Assembly: GCA_020081605.1 (NCBI GenBank)
Contig: JAHREC010000062.1
Span: 1,860,001-1,924,000, forward strand
Direction: 5' to 3'
Length of the DNA stretch: 64,000 nucleotides
Origin: Albifimbria verrucaria
Lineage: Eukaryota; Ascomycota; Sordariomycetes; Hypocreales; Stachybotryaceae
The first letter of the stretch is position 1, and every line of letters begins with the position of its first letter. The notes beneath the pieces were generated by a model. The model did no database searches, was not told where the DNA came from, and saw nothing but the letters and a program-made list of their open reading frames with translations. This document shows, one piece after another, positions 1 to 10,841 of the stretch. Made by a program: the position numbers and the translations under genes.

Positions 1-687
1 AGAGAGAAACGGCACCCTCCAAGCCAGGAATCCGGAGGCATCCCTGAACCCACTGTTCAGTACCTCCTTCAGTCTCATGCGCCATCATCTCCCCTAACAG
101 AACCGCGCCGTATTCTCGTCGTCATGGATCTCAACGGTACACTTCTCTATCGGCCATACAAGCGCCGACCCTTCCACTTTATCGAGCGCCCGCACGCTAA
201 ATCATTTCTGAATTACTGCCTCGACAACTTCTATGTCGCCATCTGGTCCTCCGCACGCCCAGACAACGTCGAGAAGATGGTGGAGCGCCTGTTAACACCC
301 CAACAGGTCAAGAAGTGCATCCTAGTCTGGGGCCGCGATAAGTTTGGCTTGTCAGCGGCGGACTACGACAGTCGTGTCCAGTGCTACAAGCGATTAACCC
401 GAATATGGTCTGATCCACAGGTTATAGCATCATTTCCGGCCACTGCACCTGGCGGTCGATGGGATCAGTCAAACACTGTGCTCGTTGACGACTCGCGTGA
501 GAAAGCCAGAAGTGAGCCGCATAACATACTCGAAATACCCGACTTCGCGGGCCTAGCAGGAGAGCCTGCCAACGTGTTACCGCAAGTGCACGACTACATT
601 AATTCACTGTGTTACCAGTCCAACGTCAGTGGCTTCATTAAGGAACATCCTTTCAAGCTTAATCCGGAATACAAATTGGCGTTATAG
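1..687 (+). CDS. FCP1-homology (NIF-type) HAD phosphatase, 5' truncated by window edge
   Basis: The reading frame is open from base 1, so the N-terminus lies outside the window; the ATG at 124 is internal to the domain (it follows RRILVV). The protein shows the NLI-interacting-factor/FCP1 fold order: the variant nucleophile motif MDLNGTLLYRP, where family members usually have DxDxT (here D-L-N-G-T), then FIERPHAKSFL, the second-motif region VAIWSSARPDNVEKM, the segment ILVWGRDKFGL and, near the end, the acidic motif VLVDDSREKARSEPHN. Family knowledge: these are Mg-dependent protein phosphatases of the Scp/Fcp1/TIM50 group. Substrate is unknown. The second aspartate of DxDxT is replaced by Asn, as happens in some family members, so catalytic activity cannot be assumed. 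The upstream residues are Pro/Ser-rich. It runs convergently toward the eEF1B-gamma gene. Confidence 0.8.
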   Translation, partial: REKRHPPSQESGGIPEPTVQYLLQSHAPSSPLTEPRRILVVMDLNGTLLYRPYKRRPFHFIERPHAKSFLNYCLDNFYVAIWSSARPDNVEKMVERLLTPQQVKKCILVWGRDKFGLSAADYDSRVQCYKRLTRIWSDPQVIASFPATAPGGRWDQSNTVLVDDSREKARSEPHNILEIPDFAGLAGEPANVLPQVHDYINSLCYQSNVSGFIKEHPFKLNPEYKLAL

Positions 688-1056
688 GTTCATAATAGAA
701 TGGACCAAGGACATAGAAACAAAGAAAGGTGGTTGGCGACAGCCGCAGGGAAGAGAGAGAAGCATTAGACACATCACTCGAATACGGCATGGACCCATGA
801 CTGGATTAATAGTAGTTTGAATGAATCCTCAGGTGTATTTTTGCGGCGTACCGCTGATTCTATGGATCATCCTCATCCCAAGAAGCTGTAGGGAACACTA
901 CGTTCAGAGTCCCTTCCTAGAGTCCTTCTTTAGGCGTAGCTATGCTCGTAATTCATCGTGCCACAAACACGTCAAGCGTGAGCCATCATCATCCCATCAT
1001 GATTCCCAGTCCGCCTATACCCCCAACCTTTGTCATCATCATCATATTTTTGTTGT

Positions 1057-2628
1057 TTATTTGAAAACCTTGCCGTCGGCGTGAGCGTACTCCTTGCCGT
1101 TGACGGTGGCGGGCTTGTCCCAAGACCACTGAGCCTCAACGAAGGCACGGTCCTCAGGCTTGGTGGGGTCAAGCTTGGTGAACTCGTAGCTCTCATAGTC
1201 GGGAGCGACGTCGAAGACGGGGAGGTACTCCTGGCCACGGACGACGAAGGCACCCTGAATGACAGAGTTGTTGTTCTCGCCGTAGACGGAGGCGCAACCG
1301 AAGAGGTACTTGCGGGAAGCCTCCAGACGGTTGTTGAAGCCACCGATCAGGTTGTTGGACATGAAAGTCATGGTGAGCTCCTCGTTGTACTTGTAATCAA
1401 CACGCCACAGGAGTACTCCTCGAAGTTGACGTTCTCCCAGAACCACTTAAGGGCATCAGGGGTCTCCTGGTTGGAGTACTGGCGCTTCCACTCATCAAGA
1501 GCGAAGGTAGCGCGGGGAGAAGCTCAAGAGGGTGCTTGGGCTTGGGAGCAGGGGCAGCCTCCTCCTCCTCGGCCTTGGGGCAGCGGCCTTGGGGCAGGAG
1601 CCTCCTTCTTGGGGGCAGCCTCCTTCTTGGGAGCAGTGTTGGTCAGGGCAGGGGTGTCAAGAAGGTCGAGCTTGGCGGCAACAGCGGAGTAGATGGGCTG
1701 GTTGACAACAGTCTCGTACCAACGGGTGACGTTGGGGTTCTGCTGGCGCCACTTCTTGTCATAGAAGTACTGGAAGCCACGGGTGATGATGCCAGCGGCG
1801 AAGAGATCGGCGAGGGTGATACGCTCGCCAACCAGGTAGGTGTTGGAGAGAAGGTGCTCCTCAACAACATCAACGGTCTTCTGAGCAGCCTTGAGGAGTC
1901 CTCGACGGCCTTCTTGTTGTAGGGGTCAAGGCCGAGCAGGGGTCGGTAACCGCCAGCGAGCTTGGGGAGGACCTCAGTGTTGAAGTAAGACACCCACTTC
2001 AGAATGGAGGCATAGCTAGAGAGGCTGTTAGCTGAGGATCCATGGGAGTATATACATTAGGTAACTTACTCCTGCTTGGTCTTTCCGAGGAGGGTGGTCT
2101 TCTCGTTCTGGGAGGTGACTGAGCAAACGTTAGTATCGCTGACGAACAGAGAGCGCGTTTGTAGTAGCAAGAGAAAGCAAGCCAAAAGATCAGAATTTAG
2201 ACGATATCCACAAAACAAAAGTTTCAGACAGGGATAACTGTATAATGAAAAGCTAGGTCATCACGCAAGGAGGCATTTGCAGTTTGAGCAAATAAAAGGA
2301 GGAAGAAAGAGGGGCGATCGCGAAGGGAAAATTTCGACGTACGGTAGATGGCGATAGCGATGCTCTCGGACAGAGCGAAGCCGTCCTCGCCGACGAAGGC
2401 GGGGATCTTGCCCAGCTTGTGAGCCTTGAGGTGCTCGGGGTGGGCTTGGCGAAGTCGACCTCAACGAGGTTGAGCTCGAGATCGTTGGCCTTCGCAACCG
2501 CCTTGATGGCAGTGGAGCGGGGTTGTCCTGTGGACAAAAGACGATCAGTCCCAGATTCCGGACCTGCAGCGAACGGCGGCATGGCAAGAAATGCTTACCG
2601 ACTTGGTGAAGAGGGTTCCGAAAGCCAT
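1057..2628 (-). CDS. Translation elongation factor 1B gamma subunit (eEF1B-gamma)
   Basis: Four exons in transcript order: 2599-2628, 2343-2527, 2070-2118, 1057-2015; introns are GT-AG. The product has a GST-like N-terminal region (RSTAIKAVAKANDLELNL, then KLGKIPAFVGEDGFALSES), a Lys/Ala/Pro-rich linker and the conserved C-terminal EF1G domain (YSNQETPDALKWFWENV ... NNLIGGFNNRLEASRKY ... VFDVAPDYESYEF), ending GKVFK. It scaffolds the eEF1B guanine-exchange complex that recharges eEF1A in the cytosol. Seven single-base deletions break the frame: plus-strand G runs near 1410, 1514-1517, 1577-1580, 1591-1594, 1895, 2437-2440 and 2519-2522. With one base allowed at each, all four exons close in phase to 409 aa, the usual family size. 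Such a dense set in an essential gene points to sequence error. The start is shared with a 311-bp divergent promoter toward uS9m. Confidence 0.93.
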
Positions 2629-2939
2629 TTTGACAAATTGCTCACTTCGTGGAAAGTAAGGTAGGAAATGTCAAGATGAAGGATGGAGGGGAGAAGGAAA
2701 TATGTGTCACGGAGAAAATCTTTAAAGCTGCCCCTCATCAAAGGGCTTCTATGGCAACGAGTGGATACGTACTTTTTTTGGCCACTAACTGCAAGTCCCT
2801 ATATCGTTGGGCGCGCATCGCTTATCACCACGTGACGCTCCGGCTTGCGTGCAGCTCAGATTTTGGGATCGTTTTCGATGCAGCGAGCAATCAAGGGGAC
2901 ATTCCGCAACTCCACGATCACCCTCGACGCTCGGCCAAG
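2629..2939. promoter_or_regulatory. Shared divergent promoter of eEF1B-gamma and uS9m
   Basis: Only 311 bp separate the two divergent start codons, so the interval must hold both 5' leaders and the promoter elements. It contains CCACGTGAC near 2828-2836, an E-box core of the kind bound by Cbf1/bHLH factors in fungi. No convincing TATA box is visible, which fits housekeeping translation genes. Shared regulation is inference. Confidence 0.5.
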
Positions 2940-3931
2940 ATGAAGTCGCTTGGAGGCGGCTTCCGGCCGCTCGTATGCCCTAGGCAGCTACTCCGAACTC
3001 AATTGACGCAACCATCGTTGCTGTCTCGATCATGGCAACTCTGGGCTCGAAATCTCAGCACGCAATCGCCTCAACCGAAGCAAGCTACGGACACTCAGGT
3101 CTCAATGGAGTCTATCAAGATACCGTTTCAGGGTGTCAATCACGCGCGTGCCGTGCCGGAGAGCGCATCCTACTTCTCCAGAGAGCCTCGCTTCAACGAC
3201 ATGTACCTCCGAATCACCAAGCTTCTGATGAAGTATCACCACCTACCGACACTGCTACCAGGTGATGCACCGCAACTCCCTTGGTCGAAGCTGGACGTTA
3301 TGCGTGCAGAGCTAGGCGAGCCCATCAAGGCATCACACTATGCAAAAGTCATGCGCGTCGCGAAGCGTCTTAATCTCATCGAAACGTCCTTGCGACCTAC
3401 CGAGGTCACTCTTGCGCTCGCCGAGTTCACCCGAAAGGTCGACCCATCGCTCAACATCCCCGCCCCCATCACGATTGACAAGTACGGCCGTGCTGTTGGC
3501 GTTGGAAAGAGAAAGGCATCAACTGCTCGCGCCTTTGTCGTGGAGGGTACTGGCGAGGTCCTTATCAATGGCAAGCCTCTCAACAAAGCCTTTGGCCGAG
3601 TCCACGATCGTGAAAGTGCCTTGTGGGCGTTGACAGCCACACAGAGACTTGACAAGTACAACGTCTGGGCTCTAGTCGAGGGCGGTGGAACCACTGGTCA
3701 GGCTGAGGCACTCACGCTGGCCGTCGCGAAAGCCCTGGTGGCACATGAGCCAGCATTAAAGACGGCGCTGCGAAGGGGTAAGTGCATCCTAATTTCCCGG
3801 TTCACATATACGTACCGAAAGCTAATTGTCATTACCCAGCCGGATGTATCACGAGGGACCCAAGAACGGTGGAAAGGAAGCATCACGGTCGTCTCAAGGC
3901 TCGCAAGAGCCCGACCTGGGTCAAGCGATAA
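2940..3931 (+). CDS. MRPS9: Mitochondrial small-subunit ribosomal protein uS9m
   Basis: Two exons, 2940-3777 and 3840-3931 (intron GTAAGT...CAG), giving 309 aa with no frameshift. The ribosomal S9 domain is clear: TIDKYGRAVGVGKRKASTARAFV, then GEVLINGKPLNKAFGR, then WALVEGGGTTGQAEALTLAVAKAL, and after the intron the canonical basic end RDPRTVERKKHGRLKARKSP-type tail finishing TWVKR (here VERKHHGRLKARKSPTWVKR). The N-terminal ~60 residues are Arg/Ser/Leu-rich without acidic residues, consistent with a mitochondrial targeting sequence; this ATG was chosen because it begins that presequence. The protein sits in the mitoribosome small subunit near the P-site tRNA. It is divergently paired with eEF1B-gamma, a cytosolic translation gene. 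Confidence 0.95.
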
Positions 3932-6900
3932 AGGATTTGGAGTCTCGCCCGTTTGGAACGCCCCAAATCATGTGTATGCCGCGCGAGAGGAGTACGAGGG
4001 AGCCAGCATCAGCAAGTCTCTACCCTTCGAGTCACATCAATATTGTACAACTACAAAGCCATTGTGTATTTCTAGACCTTGTAGGAATTGGATTCATTTA
4101 GATTCACCAGTGAGTGGACCATCTGACCGTCCGGTATGTGACATGGCGTACGACAAGAAAGAGGGAATTTTCATGACCTGCATGAATTGCCCATAATGTC
4201 CGTGACATCGTCACGACTCATACAGGAACATGCGAATTGCGGTCCGGGGTTGCCGATAGCCTGGGTCATTAGATATTCAACAGGCGCAGCATGAAGTTGA
4301 GCGCTTGCACTAGCGTGCCTATTGGCATACGCCTCTGGGCGTGACCATGTTGGGAAGGCAGTGGCTTAATATTGACTTCCATGCACACCGGGCAAAATCA
4401 GCACTCTTGGTGTAGGCGAGCATATCTAGAAACCATGTCCCTGTTGAAAACGTGGCATTAGAACCAACCTCCAGGTCGAACGGGACCGGCTATGGTCCGA
4501 CCTGTAGGGAGGGTGCGGATGTCTGGATATTACCGATACCGGTAGCATGGCCGGAATGAGAGTACGAGATTGCAAGCCAGCCAAATCACAAGGGTTGATA
4601 TGAAGGAGTGGTCCGGCGTTCTGTTTGAGGACCGCAGCTGAGGCACTGGCGAGAATGTGGTCCTGGCGTCCTAGTTGTCCGACCAGAAATGGTGCTGGCT
4701 GCGAAATTTCGCAAAAATGCCCTGATGCACGGACTGGCCAGAAGTCTTCTAGAATATCGACTAGGCCATTGCCATGGCTGGTGTGTTTCAGTCAACCCCG
4801 ATCGGGCGAGGATTGGTCGGGTGATGGGGGCTGTCTTATGGAGTCTTTGTGAATATCCCCGACTCAGGGTCTGTAGGGTAGCGATTCATCATAACAGGTT
4901 TAAAAATCGACCGCCCATATCAGACACATGGATAGTAACAGAGAATGTGCATTGGGCAACGGGGAGCTTTCCGAAGCCATTTGTCAACGAACCCTGGCAG
5001 TTCTATTTTAAATGGGACATCGACGCGGCTGGGTTCTCAGCTCACACAGGACCAGTTTTGAAGATGACGTAGCAAGACAGCTGGATTCGGCAACGACAAC
5101 TCGTACCGCTCTGGCATGACTCTAGCAAAGCGTAACTGGTCAGTGATGTGCAATCATTTGCATGACCTCGACGCATGTTGCTGCCGACAGGAGCGGCAAT
5201 GTATACGTATAGTCAAACAGGGTGTTGATTGGCTGTCTCGATATTGACCGGGTGAGGCTGAAGCGGGTGATGCCAACTGCCCGCCAATTCAGCTCGCCGC
5301 TGCACTGCTTGTTCCGTCCACTTGGACTCGGCTGTTGAACGACGGCATGTGGTTCCCTGGATTGTTTGGCTGCGGCTGTGCGGCTCATAGAATGCGTGGC
5401 GTTGAGAGGGTGGGAGGCAGATTCGGAGCAGCAACGTGTGTGGCCCGTCGTCCGTTGGGACGGGCAACGCAACGATTGGGTCGCGGCTGGCAAGCATCCG
5501 AACGGCACTCTATCTCGTGCAGGCTGTTGATGCGCATGGCATGCCCTGCTGGAAAAAAACGGGGGACCCAATCACGATCTCGAGATCGCATCAGCCTTGA
5601 AGCGTGCAGAAGTGAGCTAAGACGCATGATCCTTGTGCAGCCCCAGGATGCGCCCCGCCAGGCACCAACGTCGTTGCTTGCAACAGAGCAGCACAGCACA
5701 GCACAGGTGGAAGGGCGGGCAGACGGACGGACGGACAGGACAGGAACGGGTCCTACATAGCGGCCGGTAAGGCGACGAGGGGTGGTTTGTTCGAGAACAT
5801 ACGACGCATGAAGAAGCTAGACGAGAAAGTAGAAGTTCTGGCGACGCACTAGACGCAAAACCAACGTTGGCCAACAGGTGCCTGTACCTGTACCTGTCCC
5901 CGTTGCAAATGCTAACCAGGCCAAGTGGGTACCTCGAGGAAGTGCTGTGAAATTGAGCCGCTACTTCGGTGTACGGGCAAGGCCGCTGCGCTGATTGGGT
6001 ACCTCGTCGAGGGCACCCATCTTAGTCCAACACACGTAGTGCCTACCTTAGCACGGTAGCGAGCACTACACCCACTCCCTCCACCCAGTTGTCGCATCTT
6101 CTTCTCCACTTGATGAGATGTTGGACGCTCGGATTCATGCGCTGGATAGGCCCAATGCGTACGTGAAGGAAATTCTTGCGTAGCGGGAGACACGTCCTAG
6201 GCCGGTGTAGTAGCGGCAACTCGCGAGGATTGCCCGATTGACAAAATCTAAATTCGAAGTGTCTTCGTATCGTTCCCGTCAACCGCTTCAGAGACGTTGC
6301 ATGAAACTCGGTGAATTTCAGACCAAGCAAGGTAATAAGATTACTAACAACAAGCACCTGCCCCATTGTGTCCCGTACCTGCCCGCTACCTGCTACCTGC
6401 TGCCTGCTGCCTTTTACCTCTTACCTCTTACCTCTTACCCTACTTACTTGAATTATGGCTGTCAGCTTGAGGAGGTTGCGCTTGCCTTAGTTAACCTTAG
6501 ATACCTACCCTGCCTACCTGAATCTCGGGGTCCGGAGTTATTCCGCGATTTGTCAGGCACAGGCACAGGCACAGCCAGCAGGTAAGTAGGTAAGTTGCTA
6601 CCTGCCTACCTACCTACCTATGGTAGCAGCAGCAATAGCAGCAGTAGTAGCAGCAGCAGCAAGCACCCAGAGCTCTCACCGCACCCGTGAACCGGCCAGC
6701 CGCGCGACCTTGTTAAATTTCCTGCTTACTCTGCCTTACTTCGTTTACCAACCAGAAACCCAAGACTTGACATGGTTCAAGGTTCTAACTTCATGACAAC
6801 GACTCCTCCTTTTCCATAAACCGCGCAGAACCTGGTCTTTGTATCGCTACTTAGGTCCCCGTTTTGTTTTGTTTCTTCCTTGCTCGTCCTCCTTGCCAAT

Positions 6901-9611
6901 CGGTGGCGACACCATGCTGTCGGTTCGCCCTGTTTTGTGCCATTGGGCACCATCGTCTTCAACCCCGGGCGAGTGCCATTACGGGATAATGTAAACTCTC
7001 ACGGCCCTCCCACGCACTGCGTCTTTGCGGTATCTACCCCGAGCAGAGCTTGGTGCGCTTCCCTAACCCTCGTATATGTTTCATTGGGGGTCTGGTGCTG
7101 CACCTCTCTCTTCTCCCCACACCACGCAACGGCACAGTGCCGTTGGTCTTGTGCCGCCGGTGGATTCTCCTTCAATCAGGCGTCGTCAGAAGCAAGGGAA
7201 CTCCTCACAGGCGATCGCTCATAAGTTAATTGGGCGCTATTGTCCGAGATCCTGCACCTTGTCGTCGACGCGGTGAGGCCCCGCGATAGACTTCTGGGGT
7301 TGCGATCAGCTTCGGGCCGCAGGATCAGTGTCAATAACGAAGATCTAGGCCGTTTCGAGGCCGAGCATCCCCGATGCCTTGTCCCAGGGCTGTTCGGCAA
7401 GCTCTACCAAATGCGCAGTGACTGGCTCAGCAAACAGCCGCTTCATCCACCGTGGCAGAGAGTGGCCGTCGCCAGGGCGGCTCCTTTTCTTCCTCCGCTT
7501 CAGATACCGTTATACGGCCTAGCTGACACACATGGGCTCAATCAGAACCGAGGATCTGCTATGCTATGGTGACGCGCAGCCAGCCTAGGGCCATCAAACC
7601 CAATTACGGCTTGTCTCAATCCGGTAAGATTCCATGGGTTTGGGCTGCCTTTGGAGTCGTCCATTCAATCATCCGACACCATTCCAATCCAGGCACGCAC
7701 CCTGCTATTTCGCACACGGACACCCTCCTCCCCACCACACACACCCTCTGCTCGACCTCTCCCTCCCTCTCTCTCCCCTTGCCCTCCCCAGTAGGGAAAT
7801 GGGCTGCCGCCACGACACCTCAGACAAGGAACCAGCTTGTCAACCTGAGAAAAGGAAAGGAGGCGAAGAAGAAACCATCATACGGTTGATCCCCGGTGAC
7901 CAGGATCTCTCTTCGCGGCTTGACATGCCCGCGACCAGGCCAGGGCCAGCGGGCATGTCTTTCCTGGAATTTGATCTACTTCTAGATGTGTGTGAGCTTG
8001 GGCTTGGAACTTCAATGCATGGCATCTTTTCATCCACCCCTTCCGTTTCCCTACTTCACACCGTCTCCAAGCCACCTGATGTACCTGAACTTGCTTCACC
8101 TAGCAACCCTCGGCCCTCTTTTTTTTTTGTGCTCCTTCATATACGGTAGCACTCTATCCTTGCAAAATCACATCTCTTGGGCTGGAACCTGGGAGGGAGG
8201 GAGGGAGGGGGAGGAGGAGACCATCTCTTGGTGGAGGTTATGGAAGATCCCTTGGAAGGGCCCCATCTTTCTGTCTGTATCACTGATGTTTGTCCTTCTC
8301 GCGAACCCTCGCAAGCTAGTGGTCACGAGTCACTGAGTCCATCCATTGCGCACCTTGGCCTGCCTTTCGCTTTCCTTCTTGCTGTATTGCTCTGGGCGCC
8401 AAACAGCGCCCATGTCTCCAGCTGATACCCAACCTCAACTAGCCAATCTCCAGCTGGCTAAGTTCCTTATGGGAAGGCAAGTTTCAAGCCATTGACGGTG
8501 TGTGTCTCGTTCAACTTGAAAGGCCTGTTCCGCCTCATCCTGTGGTGAAGTCCATGCACTACCGGCCTGTACCACTCTTCCAAATTATCGTCAAGTTGAG
8601 CGTACGACAAAACACATCCTGTTGGCCGGTGTCATACGTGCTTAATTACAAGGACGGAGGATTCCGCCCAGTCCATCTCTGTCATCGACTGAGATCACCC
8701 AGTTGCTTTTGTCATTCCCTCCGGCTGACCTGCTCCGGCTTGCGTCCCATCTCTGACTCGACGCTCTAGCACCCAGTGCAAGAAGTTGCGGTCTACTACC
8801 GCCAAGCCATTTGATCTCATCTACGCATTGCTCGCCGGAATCCTAATCTGGGGTTCATGACGACTATCGGGACCCTGGTGCGGCTTGAATCTGGCACCTT
8901 CATGCTCGGGGTGCAGTGGTGTGTGGGAACTAACTGGGAGCACTCCCCGTTCACTCGCGACAACGGTTTCTTTATCAACACCCTCACCAACCCACCTCGC
9001 CCTACTGGTTTTCTTCTAGCATATGAGCTTGAAAAGCACATTTAGAAAAGCAACCCACCCGTCACTTCTCTCTTCGTCACCCGCCTTTCCGGGCATGAAT
9101 CGCCCTAAATCTAGCTTTCCACCGAACTTGTCATTAAGGAATCAACCTAGGATTCCCCTGCTACTCAACCCTACCAGTCCCGGCATCTTTCCTGCCTGAC
9201 CATAAAACCCATTGGGCTGTCCATGATTGTCGCCACATAGCTAAATTCAGCACGTCACCCTACTTTTGCTTCTATCGACAAGAGCATAGTTGATTCAGCC
9301 AGACGGGGAACATCCTTCCGAACTTCCAGAACTCCTCAGCTTGTCTATATCAGCCCTGCACGAAAGCAAAGACTTTACGATTCCAGCATCTATCTACTTG
9401 GTGAAGGCATCTATCGACTAACTTGCTCTTCTGCGTCGCATCTTGACCACCTCCGGCTTCTTTAATCCCAACACTCTCCAACGTTGTCGGTCACCAAGAC
9501 CGAGCGGAACCCGTCATCCTGGCCTTACTCTTTCAGAATTCCGCTGCGCTGCCGGCGACACACCGCGTGGCCTCCTCAACGGAGTCCTACCGCGACGAGC
9601 CTTCCCGTGGC
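3932..9611. other. 5.7 kb gene-poor region with TACCT-type simple repeats
   Basis: No conserved coding sequence was recognised on either strand; open frames here are short, overlap one another and lack recognisable motifs. Contents: a GGAC/GACG run near 5722-5742, a CTGTACC run near 5880-5897, a TTACCTC tandem near 6414-6445, TACC tandems near 6595-6622, CAG/TAG trinucleotide runs near 6625-6662, pyrimidine-rich tracts near 7740-7790 and GGGA repeats near 8190-8212. The distal part presumably holds the promoter and leader of the gene at 9612. Its length is unusual next to the compact spacing elsewhere in the window. Confidence 0.6.
6410..6665. repeat. Composite simple-repeat tract (TTACCTC, TACC, CAG units)
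   Basis: A short tandem of TTACCTC (about 6414-6440) is followed by CAGGCA repeats (about 6558-6575), facing GTAAGTAGGTAAG and CTACCTGCCTACCTACC stretches (about 6582-6620) that can base-pair as a loose hairpin, then CAG/TAG trinucleotides (6625-6662). This looks like slippage-type expansion. No coding role is visible. Confidence 0.75.
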
Positions 9612-10841
9612 ATGGACGACCTCAGTAGACGCCGGAGACAGAATGAGCAGGGCATTCTCCACGCCGCCAATCCCAGGTTCTCTCTACCGGACCAGTCGCA
9701 ACAAAGTCGGTCACTAAGCAGCGCCGGCGGCGACAGATACCGTTCGGCGCCGTCAAACACTCAGTCTCCCTCGACGCCCCGAGGAATGGGAGCTTCGGGT
9801 AGCTACAGCGGTTACTACCAAGAGCCGACGTCCAACTTCTCAACACCAGCAAACCTGCCAGCCGCAGCGATGCCCTACGGGTCGGACTACAGCCAAGACG
9901 CACGGCAGCAACAAGGCTTCGGAGGCTACAACACAGCAACCATGATGTACAACGTCCCTCAAGGGAACACACAAGGTTCTGTATACGACGCACAACAGTT
10001 CGGACAGCGGCAGCCATCAACGATGCAGCTGCTTACTCCGGATGTTACCTCGACATACTTTAATTCCGAAACAGCCAGCGGATCAACGCAAGCACTCCCT
10101 CGGCGAGCCAAAATGCCAGCAGTTCCACCAATGTATTTCACCAAACGCCGCCATCTATGACCTACGCAAGCAGCAGCATACCAAGCATCGGTGGGATGCA
10201 GCAGACTCCTGGCAGCGCAGAGGTTTCCATGACAGAAGAAAACGACTATGCGGATGGGGCCCTGGAGGAGAAATGGGTCAACTATCAACGTCAGCTTGGC
10301 ACCATATTCCAAGACATTGCGAGCGGGTCGTTGGAGGCCGCGTCTGAGACACTGCTGGGCATCTCTGCATGGTTGCTGACCCAGGTTAAAGACTTAGGTG
10401 ATTAAAATCCCTTCCTGTCCATATTTAACATTGCATGAGCAGGAGCTAAACCCTTGACAGGCCTCAGCCTAGACGACGCCGGATTGCACGCTGACCGTAT
10501 CAAACTATGGAACGATTTCAATCATGCCTGGCTAGCATTAGGCCACCGCCAAAGAGAACTGATGTCTTCTGTTCAACAACCGTCGAGAACCCGGCGCCTC
10601 ATGTCACAAGAAACGATAAAGAAGCTGGGCAATGAACTAATTCGACTCTGTGACGGGATCGAGTGCCACGGGCTTGTTGATTACCAGTACGGGGTGTGGG
10701 AAGACCAGATCGAGAGCAGTAAGGAGAACTTGCAAAGTAGGCTATCACTTTTTTGACTGTGCTGACAACCCTGTTTTAGTCCTCGAGGAATGCCTCGATT
10801 TATTTGAAGACGAGGCCGACGACAGCGGCAGGTCGCGCTGA
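9612..10841 (+). CDS. Conserved fungal protein of unknown function, Ser/Gln-rich N-terminus and helical C-terminus
   Basis: I do not recognise a named family. Exons 9612-10397, 10461-10736 and 10780-10841 close in phase to 374 aa if one A is added to the A run at 10110-10113. The start is the first ATG of the frame (MDDLSRRRRQNEQG), although the frame is open further upstream. Residues 1 to about 190 are low-complexity, rich in Ser, Gln, Pro, Tyr and Asn (for example GSYSGYYQEP and YNVPQGNTQGSVYDAQQ), likely disordered. From about residue 205 the sequence becomes ordered-looking and helical (EEKWVNYQRQLGTIFQDIA, then HADRIKLWNDFNHAWLALGH, then CDGIECHGLVDYQYGVWED), ending in an acidic tail ECLDLFEDEADD. 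The clean change in composition and three correctly phased introns support a real gene. A regulatory or scaffold role is only a guess from the disordered N-terminus and long upstream region. Confidence 0.75.

Noticed and set aside
1057..2015. eEF1B-gamma as a pseudogene because of many frameshifts
   Set aside because: All seven breaks are one-base deletions in G/C runs, codons remain perfectly conserved in every frame segment, and the gene is essential; sequence error explains it better.
6595..6662. CRISPR-like or satellite array
   Set aside because: Units are 3-7 bp simple repeats without spacers; eukaryotic slippage sequence.
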